Assembly (NCBI RefSeq): GCF_002177135.1
Contig: NZ_MWPH01000001.1
Span: 1,116,001 to 1,180,000 of the forward strand
From: Natronolimnobius baerhuensis
GTDB lineage: Archaea > Halobacteriota > Halobacteria > Halobacteriales > Natrialbaceae
Direction: 5' to 3'
DNA length: 64,000 nt
Shown here: positions 16,534 to 24,560 of the stretch, piece by piece
Layout of the letters: each line of letters opens with the position of its first letter
Position numbering within the stretch: the stretch's first letter is position 1
Position numbers and translations under genes: made by a program
Notes under the pieces: model-generated
Databases searched by the model: none
The model's input: the letters and a program-made list of their open reading frames with translations, nothing else
Told to the model about the DNA's origin: nothing

Positions 16534-17273
16534 CAGTGGTGATGGTGGACGACCGTGCCTGTCGCCCCGTAGGCTTCACTTAGTGCATCGCTTTCGACGA
16601 ACGATTCCGTATCGCCGTGGTGATACAGTTGCGTATTGATGCAGGCGATTCGATCCGCCCGATCCGTGACAACGCCGATATCGTGCTCGATCAGAATAAT
16701 CGTGATTCCCGACTCGTTTAACGACTCGAGCAACTGATAGAACGCATCACGCGATTCTGCATCGACACCGACCGTCGGTTCATCCAGTGCGAGCAAGTCG
16801 GCTTCCGAGGCCAGCGCCCGCGCGATATAAGCTCGTTGGCGCTGTCCACCCGACAGTTGGTTCATCTGCTGGTCAGCGAGGTCCGTAATGTCGACCGTCT
16901 CGAGTGCGTCATCTGCAATTTTGCGATCTTCATCGCTGAGTCGACCGTGACCCACGTGAGCAAATCGGCCCATTCGGACACACTCACGAACGGTGACGGG
17001 CATCGTCCCGCCACGATCCGTTGCTTTCTGTGAAACGTAGCCGATGCGCTCGCCCTGATCGAACGAGTCCACGGGCTGGCCGAACAGTTCGACGACGCCG
17101 CTATCGGGGCTGAGAAGCCCGAGAATAATATGGAGAAGCGTCGTTTTCCCCGATCCGTTCGGCCCAATCAATCCCAAGAAGTCCCCGGACTCGATAGTCA
17201 GCGTGACGTCCTCGAGTGCAGGCTGGTCACCGTAAGCGAACGAGACGTTTCGAACGTTGACTGCGTTACTCAC
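16533..17273 (-). CDS. znuC: metal ABC transporter ATP-binding protein (ZnuC-like)
   Basis: The 246-residue ABC ATPase energises metal uptake. It has Walker A GPNGSGKTTLL near residue 37, the LSGGQRQR signature, Walker B LLALDEPTVG and the switch His in IIEHD. The C-terminus ends in four consecutive His (VVHHHH), plausible for a metal-handling protein. The start is GTG at 17273. It sits between znuA (48 bp upstream) and znuB (1-base overlap), an operon order typical of zinc uptake systems. Confidence 0.93.
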   Translation of the reverse strand: MSNAVNVRNVSFAYGDQPALEDVTLTIESGDFLGLIGPNGSGKTTLLHIILGLLSPDSGVVELFGQPVDSFDQGERIGYVSQKATDRGGTMPVTVRECVRMGRFAHVGHGRLSDEDRKIADDALETVDITDLADQQMNQLSGGQRQRAYIARALASEADLLALDEPTVGVDAESRDAFYQLLESLNESGITIILIEHDIGVVTDRADRIACINTQLYHHGDTESFVESDALSEAYGATGTVVHHHH

Positions 17274-17321
17274 TCTCGATTCACCAGCAGTTCGACCGCG
17301 AGGATATGTACATGTTGCATT

Positions 17322-18767
17322 CTACTCAGCTCCAAGTGCTGCCCGCAGTGATGGAATGTTCAACTCCTCCATCTGCTCGACCCAGCCCCAGTCCTGTTCG
17401 TTCCACTCTGCAGTCGTTCCCTCAGTGGGGCTGATCGGGACGGCGTCGGTCGCCATACTGTTCTCGAGTAAGTGTTCAGCTTCTCGAGGCATCTCGCCTT
17501 CGTTCGCGTCGAACGGATCGTACAGAATCGTCTCGATTGCTTCCTCGTCAATCAGTTCGATGGTATCGGCCAGATCACCGGGCGTTAGGTCCGCATCCGG
17601 CGAAATCGGGGACGGCGTATGAACGTCGAACCCGTATCGCTGCTCGAGATACTGGAACGAGTCGTGGCCGGCGAGGACGGCAACGTCGCGTTCAGCTTCT
17701 GCGACGACCGTCTGGAACTGCTCGTGGACGTCCTCGAGACGCTCGCTGTAGGTGTCGGCGTTGTCCTGATACGTTTCGGCGTTGTCCGGGTCGAGTTCGG
17801 CGAGGCCGTCCGCAATTGTCGTGACCATCTCCTGGACGAGCATCGGATCGGTCCAGACGTGTGGATCGTAAAACTCCGGAACCTCACTCTCGTCGAGTTC
17901 GTCGACAACCTCGAGTGTGAGCGTATCGGCGCTCGAATCCCAGACGACGTCGCCGTCTGCGACGAGTTCGAAAATAACGCGCGTTCGGCCCGTCTCGAGG
18001 CCGTGGAACTCGAGGTGGTCGCCATGAGAGTCGATATCGACGAGTCCCTCAGTTGCACCGTCGACGATGCGGGCCTCGAGCGAGAACGGGTCGCCCTCGC
18101 CGAGTGGCAGGACGCGTCCCTCGTCGTCTTCGACGACTGCGCCGACGGCACCGTAGCTGTCGACTGGGACGTCAGGCAGCCCCTGATGCCAGTGGTCGTT
18201 GTGCCAGGAGGCGGCGTCATTGCCCGTCTGGCGATTGATGAGTTGGAACTCCGCAATCGAGACGTCCGCTGGGTCACCGTCGTACTCGTCGTGGTCGTCA
18301 CCATCGTGGTCGTGGTCGTCGTGGTCGTCGTGGTCGTCACCATCGTCGTGGTCGTGGCCATCCCCTCCAGCAGCCGGCAACAGTTCCGACTCGAGGCCGT
18401 CCATCGCGTCAATCAGCGTGATGTGATCGTAATCGCTCTCGAGGTCAGCGGCGACGTTCTGTGCCCACGAGAACTCGGGTGTGTCGAGATAGACGAACAC
18501 TTCCGTGGAAGCGATGTCGGCGATGAGATCGCTCTGTGGATCCCAACCATGTCCCATCTCGCCCGTACTCACAGGGTTCTCGAAGTCCATTTGGTCGCCA
18601 GAAATCTGTTCGGTCCAATCCCAGAGAGCGAAAAATGCTGCATAGCCGCCGTCAGGATCACGTCCAGTATCCGGCTCGCTCAGACACCCCGCGAGCCCGC
18701 CGAGTGCAACGGCACCTGCACCGACGCTCGCACTCGAGCGCAGTACTGAACGGCGTGTTCGGTCCAT
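17322..18767 (-). CDS. znuA: zinc ABC transporter substrate-binding lipoprotein with inserted zinc domain
   Basis: The 481-residue Tat lipoprotein (RRSVLR at 5-10, lipobox Cys 28) is anchored outside the membrane and delivers metal to ZnuBC. Cluster A-I ligands are visible: His73 (GHGWDP), His303 in DPHVWTDP, His in LAGHDSFQYL and Asp in LYDPFD. A His/Asp-rich loop (137-160) sits where zinc-type proteins carry one. Unusually, a domain of about 120 residues (168-288) is inserted after this loop. It is homologous to the two repeats of the neighbouring lipoprotein (HxDHW and DSHGDH motifs). The ATG at 18767 is chosen because it places the Tat motif at residue 5. Confidence 0.92.
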   Translation of the reverse strand: MDRTRRSVLRSSASVGAGAVALGGLAGCLSEPDTGRDPDGGYAAFFALWDWTEQISGDQMDFENPVSTGEMGHGWDPQSDLIADIASTEVFVYLDTPEFSWAQNVAADLESDYDHITLIDAMDGLESELLPAAGGDGHDHDDGDDHDDHDDHDHDGDDHDEYDGDPADVSIAEFQLINRQTGNDAASWHNDHWHQGLPDVPVDSYGAVGAVVEDDEGRVLPLGEGDPFSLEARIVDGATEGLVDIDSHGDHLEFHGLETGRTRVIFELVADGDVVWDSSADTLTLEVVDELDESEVPEFYDPHVWTDPMLVQEMVTTIADGLAELDPDNAETYQDNADTYSERLEDVHEQFQTVVAEAERDVAVLAGHDSFQYLEQRYGFDVHTPSPISPDADLTPGDLADTIELIDEEAIETILYDPFDANEGEMPREAEHLLENSMATDAVPISPTEGTTAEWNEQDWGWVEQMEELNIPSLRAALGAE

Positions 18768-18961
18768 GTACGAGGGTACGCTCTCTCGGGTAAAAGGGTT
18801 GTTATCCAAAATAGCGCAGTTAATAATCGAAGGTAGCTATAGGCCGATTCGCTAGTAACACCGCAGAGGGGATCGAGCGCGAGGCGGGGACCGCGACCGC
18901 AACCAGTTCGGCAGACGGGGTCGCCGGATGCCACGGCGAACCCGACAGTCAGCAGGGTCCG

Positions 18962-19891
18962 TTAGTGGTCTTCGACCGTGATTGCGAGTGGCTCGCTTTC
19001 CCAGTCGGCGTGGTCGTCATGCCAGAGCATGAAGACGACCTCGGTCTCGCCGTCTGCTTCGCCGTGGATGTGGACGTGGTCGCCGTGGAAGTCGTCGGCG
19101 TCGTCAATCTTGACGATATCCTCGTTGGCGTCGTCGGCAACGCGGACACCGAGTTCGTACTCCTCGGACCCACCAATCGGAATCTCGTCACCGTGGTCAT
19201 CGTAGAACTCGCCGCCCAGCGAAACGTGTGCATCGACGTGGACGTGTGGGAGTTCACCGTCCCAGTGGTCGTCGTGATACGCCGCGACCTGCTCGTGGGG
19301 ATCTTCAGCGCGGTCGAGGATCTTCAGTTCCTCAACCTCCGCGTGGCCGTGATCGTCGTGATCGTCGTGATCGTGGTCACCAACGTCGACCTCGAGTTCT
19401 GGCGTTTCGTAGCCAACCTCGCCGTCTTCGACGAGTTGGAACGTAATATCTGCAAAGCCATCGTCCTCGCCGTGAATGTGGACGTGATCGCCGTGGAAGT
19501 CGACGTCGATCACGTCGTCGCCGCTGACGATATCGACCTCGAGATCGATTCCGTCGCCGAGTTCGATCTCATCACCGTCCTCATCTTCGACGGATGCTCC
19601 GAGCGAGAGGTAATCGTCATGGGGGATCTCGAGTGGGTCGTCGTGCCAGTGGTCGCCGTGGATGTAGACGAGGACATCCTCGTCGTGGTCGCGGTCGAGA
19701 ACGTCGAATTCGGCGACGGGGAGATCGTGGTCGTCATCATGATTATCGTCGTGGTCGTCGTCATGGTCGTCGCTGCTTCCATTGCCGTTTCCATCGTCAT
19801 CATCGCTGAGACAGCCGGCAAATGCGAGTGCTGCAAGGGAGCCGGACGTCGCGAGCAATGACCGACGAGACGAGCGTCGTGAATCAGTCAC
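18962..19891 (-). CDS. His-rich Tat lipoprotein with two zinc-associated repeats
   Basis: The 309-residue exported lipoprotein has RRSSRRSLL and lipobox AFAGC (Cys27), then an Asp/His linker (41-55). Two homologous domains follow at about 58-171 and 187-307. Each starts with a HxDHW...LP/IP...SLGA pattern and ends with DFHGDHVHIHG. The same domain is inserted in ZnuA. The gene opens the zinc uptake locus (start GTG at 19891, 194 bp before znuA). It probably captures or buffers zinc and passes it to ZnuA. The domain is not one I can name. Confidence 0.8.
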   Translation of the reverse strand: MTDSRRSSRRSLLATSGSLAALAFAGCLSDDDDGNGNGSSDDHDDDHDDNHDDDHDLPVAEFDVLDRDHDEDVLVYIHGDHWHDDPLEIPHDDYLSLGASVEDEDGDEIELGDGIDLEVDIVSGDDVIDVDFHGDHVHIHGEDDGFADITFQLVEDGEVGYETPELEVDVGDHDHDDHDDHGHAEVEELKILDRAEDPHEQVAAYHDDHWDGELPHVHVDAHVSLGGEFYDDHGDEIPIGGSEEYELGVRVADDANEDIVKIDDADDFHGDHVHIHGEADGETEVVFMLWHDDHADWESEPLAITVEDH

Positions 19892-19920
19892 TAGTAGTCA
19901 CCACTCATCAGTTGCGGGTA

Positions 19921-19951
19921 GTTAGTAATGAACCTAACGATGTTATTAATA
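19921..19951 (-). promoter_or_regulatory. TATA box and candidate zinc-repressor site
   Basis: On the minus strand TATTAATAAC (19942-19951) is followed immediately by a dyad. The dyad reads GTTAG-N8-CTAAC on the plus strand (19921-19938). It lies 30 bp before the GTG start of the His-rich lipoprotein, overlapping the expected transcription start. A metal-dependent repressor (DtxR/SirR or Zur-like) bound there would block the promoter. The assignment of the regulator is an inference from the gene cluster. Confidence 0.45.
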
Positions 19952-20024
19952 GGAGCCAAGGGAGTTCGTGAGGATAGCAATATTGCTCGAGTGAGTCAAA
20001 TCAGCACCCACGAGAACAGCCATC

Positions 20025-20447
20025 CTACTCGAGTGAGACGTCGACTGTCACGCCATCACACCGATGATACGTGGGACTCCGCTCGGGGTCGGAGTCACGC
20101 AACACCTCGAAGGCGTCGAACCGAATCACGAGACGGCCGGGATCAATTGTCGCTCGGACCATCGGCCCGCGACTCGTGACAATAACGTACGGCGGTGCTG
20201 GAACCGGCGACCCCTGACACTCGTAGTCGAGCGCCTCGACGACATCGACTAACAGCGACGCGAGCGTCTCGAGCAATCCGCGCTCCTCGAGTGCGTCACG
20301 AAAGGGGCCGACAACTGCGTCGGGGTTGGTGGTTCGGGCGGTATCCCAGGGAGCAGCGACCTGTATTGCACAGTCATTGATCGCCGCGATAGTCGGGCGA
20401 TGGGCCGTCTGAATCCGCTGGCGTGCCTCCCGGACAGGATACGACAC
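20025..20447 (-). CDS. conserved haloarchaeal protein of unknown function (140 aa)
   Basis: The 140-residue protein starts at GTG 20447. An N-terminal helical part (RIQTAHRPTIAAINDCAIQVAAPWD) is followed by beta segments (PYVIVTSRGPMVRATIDPGRLVIRFDAFEV). No catalytic motif, signal peptide or membrane span is seen. A long conserved-looking reading frame with normal haloarchaeal composition supports it as real. Function unknown. Confidence 0.7.
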   Translation of the reverse strand: MSYPVREARQRIQTAHRPTIAAINDCAIQVAAPWDTARTTNPDAVVGPFRDALEERGLLETLASLLVDVVEALDYECQGSPVPAPPYVIVTSRGPMVRATIDPGRLVIRFDAFEVLRDSDPERSPTYHRCDGVTVDVSLE

Positions 20448-20501
20448 GGCCGAAAGTGCGCGCTCTCAGTACTAAGGTGTCCGGGTTTCGCTCAATGGTT
20501 T

Positions 20502-20633
20502 ACTGTACGTCAGTACCGACGCAACCGCAACCCGGCGGCGGTTGCAGCGGTGGACTCGCTGCACTCCCCCACCGGGACTCGTTTCACACGGTTTGACTCA
20601 CCGCCGGTAGATCGGTACAGCAATCCGTATTAG
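20502..20633 (-). repeat. 132-bp dispersed element, copy B
   Basis: This is the gapless counterpart of 10264-10395. It begins at the TAA stop of the YihY gene (20630-20632) on the minus strand. Hairpin TGCAGCG/CGCTGCA is perfect here and stem AACCGC/GCGGTT is kept with loop CGCCGGGTT. The two hosts (PRC-barrel and YihY) are unrelated, so the element itself is the conserved unit. Confidence 0.75.
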
Positions 20634-21784
20634 TCCTGTTTGGTCGTCCCGATTCGAATCGTCCGGACGTGTGCAAGCGCCTGCCGGGCGACCCAGCGCC
20701 ACCCCGAGGTCTCCTCGGCAACATCGAGTCGCTGTCGCAACCGGACGTTCTCCGCCTCGAGTCGGTCACGCTCGCGCGCTATCGATTCGCGTTCGGTCTC
20801 AAGTCGTTTGAGTCGGTCCTCGAGATGATACCGGCGCTGGCGCTGTGCGCGCAGGTCGTTCTGGAGAAGGTCACGCTCGCGCGTTACAGACTCGAGTGAG
20901 CGCTCGAGACGCTCGTGTGTGCGCCGGGCGTCGTCGACGAACGGTGGGCGATCCGAGTCGGGAATACCGGGCAAGTCGTCGTTGTCATCGTCTGGAATCT
21001 CGATGCGGCCAGCCCCAATTGCGTTGACGACGCCGCCGACGAGCAGGATCATCGACCCGAAGTACAACCAGGTGAGCAAGAGCAAGATGGCTCCAATCGG
21101 GCCTGCAGCCTCGGAGTCTCCGGCAAACGAGACGTAGACGCTAAACAGCGACTGCAGTATCGTCCAGCCGACGGCGGCGACGAGGACACCGGGGATGACT
21201 TCACGTTTGGCAACGCCGACGTCGGGGAAAAAGTAGTACATCGGGAAGAACGCAGCCGAGAGGATGACGACGAGAAAGAGCGGTTGCACAATCCCGATGA
21301 ACGGAATGTCAGGGAAGAACGCGAGCACGAGACTCGCGACAACGGCAGCGATCAGGGCACCGCCAATCGTTCCGAGCACGAGCAGTGCGTCCTGGAGCTG
21401 TGAGACAAACGAGCCCTTGTCGTCGGACTCATAGATCTCTGAAAACGCTGTGTCGAGCCCGCGGAAGATTTTCAGCGACCCCCAGAGCAGGATAACGAGG
21501 CCAATGAGCGTCGACCCCGCAGTCGCGGGCGAGTCTTCGATTGCCTCCTCGATCAGCAACTGCCCGCTTTCGGGCAAGAACCCTTCCGTCGCTGCGGTGG
21601 TCTGGGACGCAAACTGCTCGTCGCCCACAATCGTCACGAGGAAAAAGACCAAGACGAGCAACGGCAGGAGTGAGATAAACGCCTGATACGCGAGACTCGC
21701 AGCCATAAACGGCACCTTCTTCGCTTGAATCCCTGCAACAATCGACTTCCCGAACGAGACGGCGTCTCCGGCGGTCGTGGCCAT
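20630..21784 (-). CDS. YihY/BrkB family membrane protein with C-terminal coiled coil
   Basis: The 384-residue protein has six predicted membrane helices in the first 270 residues (family landmarks FMAASLAYQAFISLLPLLVL and GPIGAILLLLTWLYFGSMILLVGG). A soluble tail follows. Its last 110 residues are a charged coiled coil (RLERSLESVTRERDLLQNDL and following heptads). The family was once called RNase BN, but that activity belongs to another protein; transport or envelope function is unproven. The ATG at 21784 (MATTAGDAVSFG) is chosen over an upstream extension. Confidence 0.88.
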   Translation of the reverse strand: MATTAGDAVSFGKSIVAGIQAKKVPFMAASLAYQAFISLLPLLVLVFFLVTIVGDEQFASQTTAATEGFLPESGQLLIEEAIEDSPATAGSTLIGLVILLWGSLKIFRGLDTAFSEIYESDDKGSFVSQLQDALLVLGTIGGALIAAVVASLVLAFFPDIPFIGIVQPLFLVVILSAAFFPMYYFFPDVGVAKREVIPGVLVAAVGWTILQSLFSVYVSFAGDSEAAGPIGAILLLLTWLYFGSMILLVGGVVNAIGAGRIEIPDDDNDDLPGIPDSDRPPFVDDARRTHERLERSLESVTRERDLLQNDLRAQRQRRYHLEDRLKRLETERESIARERDRLEAENVRLRQRLDVAEETSGWRWVARQALAHVRTIRIGTTKQD

Positions 21785-21914
21785 AGCTGATACACGAGCG
21801 CCACGATGATAGTAATTCGCTTGCAAGTCATACGAAAGCGCCACACGAGCGCCGAAACCGGGTGTGTTCGACCGCTTTCACAACTATTAGGCCGCCGCCG
21901 TCCAACAGCAACCT

Positions 21915-22940
21915 ATGAAAGAGCTGTTCATCAGGGCGGCCCAGGGCGAGCGGACGGAACGCCCCCCGGTGTGGATGATGCGCCAGGCCGGACGCTATCT
22001 CCCCGAGTACCGCGACCTCCGGGAAGACTACTCATTTCTCGAGGCGATTTCAACGCCAGAGGTCGCTGCCGAAATCTCCCTCCAGCCTTGGGAGCGGTTC
22101 CAGCCCGACGGCGTCGTCATGTACTCCGATATTCTGACCGTCCTCGAGCCATTGGGCTTTTCCTATCACCTCGAGTCCGGCGTCGGCCCGGTCGTCGAAA
22201 ACCCGGTCGAGGAACCTGCAGACACGGCCCGCGAACGCGGCGACGTCCGCGAGGAACTGTGGTACGTCGGCGACCTCCTCGAGCGTCTAACGGATGAACT
22301 CGGCTCACAGGCTGCCGTCCTCGGCTTTTCCGGCGGCCCGTTCACGCTTGGTGCGTACGTCTGTGAAGGGACGCCGTCGCGGTCGTTCATGGCGATTCGG
22401 CGACTCCGTGCAGAACACCCCGAGGCGTTCGAACGGCTCCTGCAGGCGTTTACCGACATCATCGTCGAGTACGTCACCTATCAAGTCGAGTCGGGCGCAG
22501 ATGCAATCCAACTATTCGACACCTACGCTGGCCTTCTCTCACCCGCAGACTACCGCGAGTTCTTGCTCCCGCTCCATCAAGAGATCCTCGAGGCTGTCGA
22601 CGTCCCCACGATCATCTTCGCGCGCAACATGAGCGGCAACCTCGAGTTGCTCGCCGAAAGCGGGGCCGACGTGGTCGGCCTCGACTGGACGGTCGATATC
22701 ACGCAGGACCACGACGCACTCGAGGACGTCGCGATTCAGGGCAACCTTGATCCCGCGCTGTTGTACGGCGATCCGGCAGACGTTCGCGAACGCACGCTCG
22801 AGGTGATCGATGCTGCGGGGAGGGACGGACACATTCTCAATCTGGGCCACGGCGTCGACCGGAAGACGCCGGTCGAAAACGTCGAGGCGTTCTTCGAGAC
22901 GGCAACACAGTACGACGCGGACGGCGAAAATAGCTTGTAA
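21915..22940 (+). CDS. hemE: uroporphyrinogen decarboxylase
   Basis: HemE decarboxylates the four acetate side chains of uroporphyrinogen III to give coproporphyrinogen III in heme synthesis. The 341-residue protein has the N-terminal signature PPVWMMRQAGRYLPEYR (Arg and Asp catalytic region), then PWERFQPDGVVMYSDIL, FSGGPFTLGAYV and LGHGVDRKTPVENV. It points toward hemH and hemG, which lie about 5 kb away on the opposite strand. An accessory island separates them. Confidence 0.96.
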   Translation: MKELFIRAAQGERTERPPVWMMRQAGRYLPEYRDLREDYSFLEAISTPEVAAEISLQPWERFQPDGVVMYSDILTVLEPLGFSYHLESGVGPVVENPVEEPADTARERGDVREELWYVGDLLERLTDELGSQAAVLGFSGGPFTLGAYVCEGTPSRSFMAIRRLRAEHPEAFERLLQAFTDIIVEYVTYQVESGADAIQLFDTYAGLLSPADYREFLLPLHQEILEAVDVPTIIFARNMSGNLELLAESGADVVGLDWTVDITQDHDALEDVAIQGNLDPALLYGDPADVRERTLEVIDAAGRDGHILNLGHGVDRKTPVENVEAFFETATQYDADGENSL

Positions 22941-22981
22941 ACTGAGTTATACTGAGCGCAATTCGTTCTGAGAGTGGATTC

Positions 22982-23218
22982 TCATTCCGTGGCTTCGATG
23001 AACTCATCGAGCGGTCCCGTGAGTTCGTCTCCCTGTTCGCTGCCCTCTTCCGTCGAGTACCGAACGATGATGACGTCCCTTTGACCGGTGTGACGTGCTG
23101 AATCGACGTGGTCAATTCCCCGCCATATTCCGGTCATTTCGACGAGACCGAAGTTGTCATGCTCGGATGTTTCGTCCTGTTCGATTACTTAATCCGACTC
23201 GGATCCCGGTAGATCGTC
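22982..23218 (-). pseudogene. degraded paralogue of the 82-aa protein at 14185
   Basis: Read on the minus strand, the frame gives DDLPGSESD, an in-frame TAA (23189-23191), then VIEQDETSEHDNFG and onward to VRYSTEEG, ending LDEFIEATE and TGA. It aligns along its length with the 82-residue protein (TDLPSSGADTVVERGETYDHD, YIVRYSADDDG, LDEFLEAIE). The stop replaces the Thr position and no ATG, GTG or TTG start is seen at the expected place. It therefore looks inactivated in the same neighbourhood as a paralogous HTH_10 gene. Confidence 0.65.
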
Positions 23219-23325
23219 CGCGTTACCCCTCTATAGAAGTATTTGGGAGACAAAACGTCAAAATCTCACAGCCCTTTTTACGTCATCGCTCTCAGACGGT
23301 TGTCGACTTACCCCCACCATTCCGA

Positions 23326-23667
23326 CTACGTGTTCTCCGTGGGTTTGGCCTCAATAACTCCCTCGCTGGATACGGTCACTTCAAATCCTTCGTACAAAAA
23401 TGAGAGGGACCCATTTCTCTGCCCTTCGGAGACTGTTGGAGCGAATAATTTATCGAGCGCTTCGGTATCAATCACATAGTGAAGCGGTGTTAATTCGTGG
23501 GGATTTCGTTGGTCAGCAGCCGCTATCGCCGCGATAATTGCGATACTCAGCTTATCACGACTACTGTCGTACTCCGCTCGGTAGACACCATCATCAACGA
23601 CGAACTCAACGGATTTCATCGACGGAACGATTTCGACGGTATCTACTGCCGTATTAGAGAATTCCAT
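23326..23667 (-). CDS. HalOD1 (haloarchaeal output domain 1) protein
   Basis: The 113-residue protein carries the HalOD1 pattern in its C-terminal half: LTPLHYVIDTEALDKLFAP, then GSLSFLYEGFEVTVSSEGVIE. The domain is found alone or attached to receiver/HTH regulators in haloarchaea and is thought to be a signalling output module. It lies between the pseudogene and the HTH_10 regulator on the same strand, with 72 bp to the latter. The ATG at 23667 is preferred; an upstream TTG would add 17 residues. Confidence 0.75.
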   Translation of the reverse strand: MEFSNTAVDTVEIVPSMKSVEFVVDDGVYRAEYDSSRDKLSIAIIAAIAAADQRNPHELTPLHYVIDTEALDKLFAPTVSEGQRNGSLSFLYEGFEVTVSSEGVIEAKPTENT

Positions 23668-23739
23668 CACCAGAACAAACGGGAGCCACCGGGATGACGA
23701 TGAATTTTGCTCGTGCAATACCTATTTAAGTATCATTTG

Positions 23740-24390
23740 TCACTCTTGAGACGTTATCAATGTACTTGCTACAAGCCGTCGAAGCCCACGTTGTAACCGT
23801 GACGAAACAGCCTGTCGGCTGATATCGAGTTCGTCGGCGAGATCATCTTGTGTGGCGTCACGTGGCGAGTCAAAGTAGCCGCGAGAATACGCCAATACCA
23901 ACGCTTTCCGCTGTCCGTCGGTTAGGTCGTACTCCCGATCCAACTCGAGTGGCGAAAGCGCATGCAATTGAGAGAGTTTGATGGGAACATCGTTCCCGTG
24001 GCAGTACGTCTGGAACGCAGAGACGTTCTTCTGATCGCTGCTTCTGACTTCGAACGTCCAGTTCTCCGCATCACCCAATCCAGAAAGAAGGGTGACGTCG
24101 GTGTTGACGATTGCGGTGAGAACGCTTTCGTGATCGAGGTTCCAGTCGATCCGGACAAGCATCTGATTCTCCAGTTCGTCAACCACTTTGAAATTATCGA
24201 CCCCTTCGTCGCCACTCATATCAGCCGAGAATTCGCTGATGTTCTCCGAATAAATCCAAAAATAGGGAACGACGGCATCCTTGGTCGGGACAACCCGGTC
24301 CAGTTCGATTCTGGCGTCTGGTAACGCCTTGAAAATGGCGTTCAATGGAAATTCGGGTTGATCGATAGTGAATGAGGCTTCGATGGCCAT
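23740..24390 (-). CDS. bacterio-opsin activator (HTH_10) family regulator, paralogue 2
   Basis: The 216-residue protein is paralogous to 14728-15378 from its first residues (MAIEASFTIDQPEFPL) to the HTH (LTDGQRKALVLAYSRGYFDSPR, DDLADELDISRQAVSSRLQRG). Both are next to a gene or pseudogene of the 82-aa family, so the unit seems to have been duplicated or acquired twice. The ATG is at 24390. It was originally divergent from the lrp gene whose start is at 24489, sharing about 100 bp of promoter region. Confidence 0.87.
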   Translation of the reverse strand: MAIEASFTIDQPEFPLNAIFKALPDARIELDRVVPTKDAVVPYFWIYSENISEFSADMSGDEGVDNFKVVDELENQMLVRIDWNLDHESVLTAIVNTDVTLLSGLGDAENWTFEVRSSDQKNVSAFQTYCHGNDVPIKLSQLHALSPLELDREYDLTDGQRKALVLAYSRGYFDSPRDATQDDLADELDISRQAVSSRLQRGLRRLVASTLITSQE

Positions 24391-24488
24391 AGACACGAAT
24401 AGTGATCTGGCCCTTTGAGTGTTGTTCGTTACCTCACTATCTGCTGTACAGGCACAACGCTCTTCGCTCAACCGACGCTAACGGATCT

Positions 24489-24494
24489 ATGACT
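24489..24494 (+). other. displaced 5' codons of the lrp gene (ATG ACT)
   Basis: Directly left of the transposon end is ATG ACT. Directly right of its other end the lrp frame resumes with GAA CTC GAT GAG (25887). Joining them gives MTELDEVDRAILHELQ, a normal Lrp/AsnC N-terminus. This suggests the element inserted after codon 2. The reconstruction is inference; exact element ends were not mapped experimentally. Confidence 0.5.
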
Positions 24495-24506
24495 GGGCGT
24501 CAACTG

Positions 24507-24528
24507 CCCCGCGCACGGTGGCGCGGGG
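24507..24528 (-). repeat. right-end hairpin of the TnpB element, likely reRNA/omegaRNA 3' part
   Basis: CCCCGCGC and GCGCGGGG form an 8-bp stem around ACGGTG, 33 bp beyond the tnpB stop codon. In known TnpB systems the guide RNA covers the tnpB 3' end and the right end. By analogy the guide would be the minus-strand sequence just left of this hairpin. Confidence 0.6.
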
Positions 24529-24560
24529 CTTGTCAGTGAACTCGACCTCTACCGACTAAG

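Noticed and set aside
18680-18934. Minus-strand frame upstream of znuA
   Set aside because: It overlaps the Tat signal of ZnuA and has Cys/Arg-rich, non-haloarchaeal composition; the region is better read as promoter.
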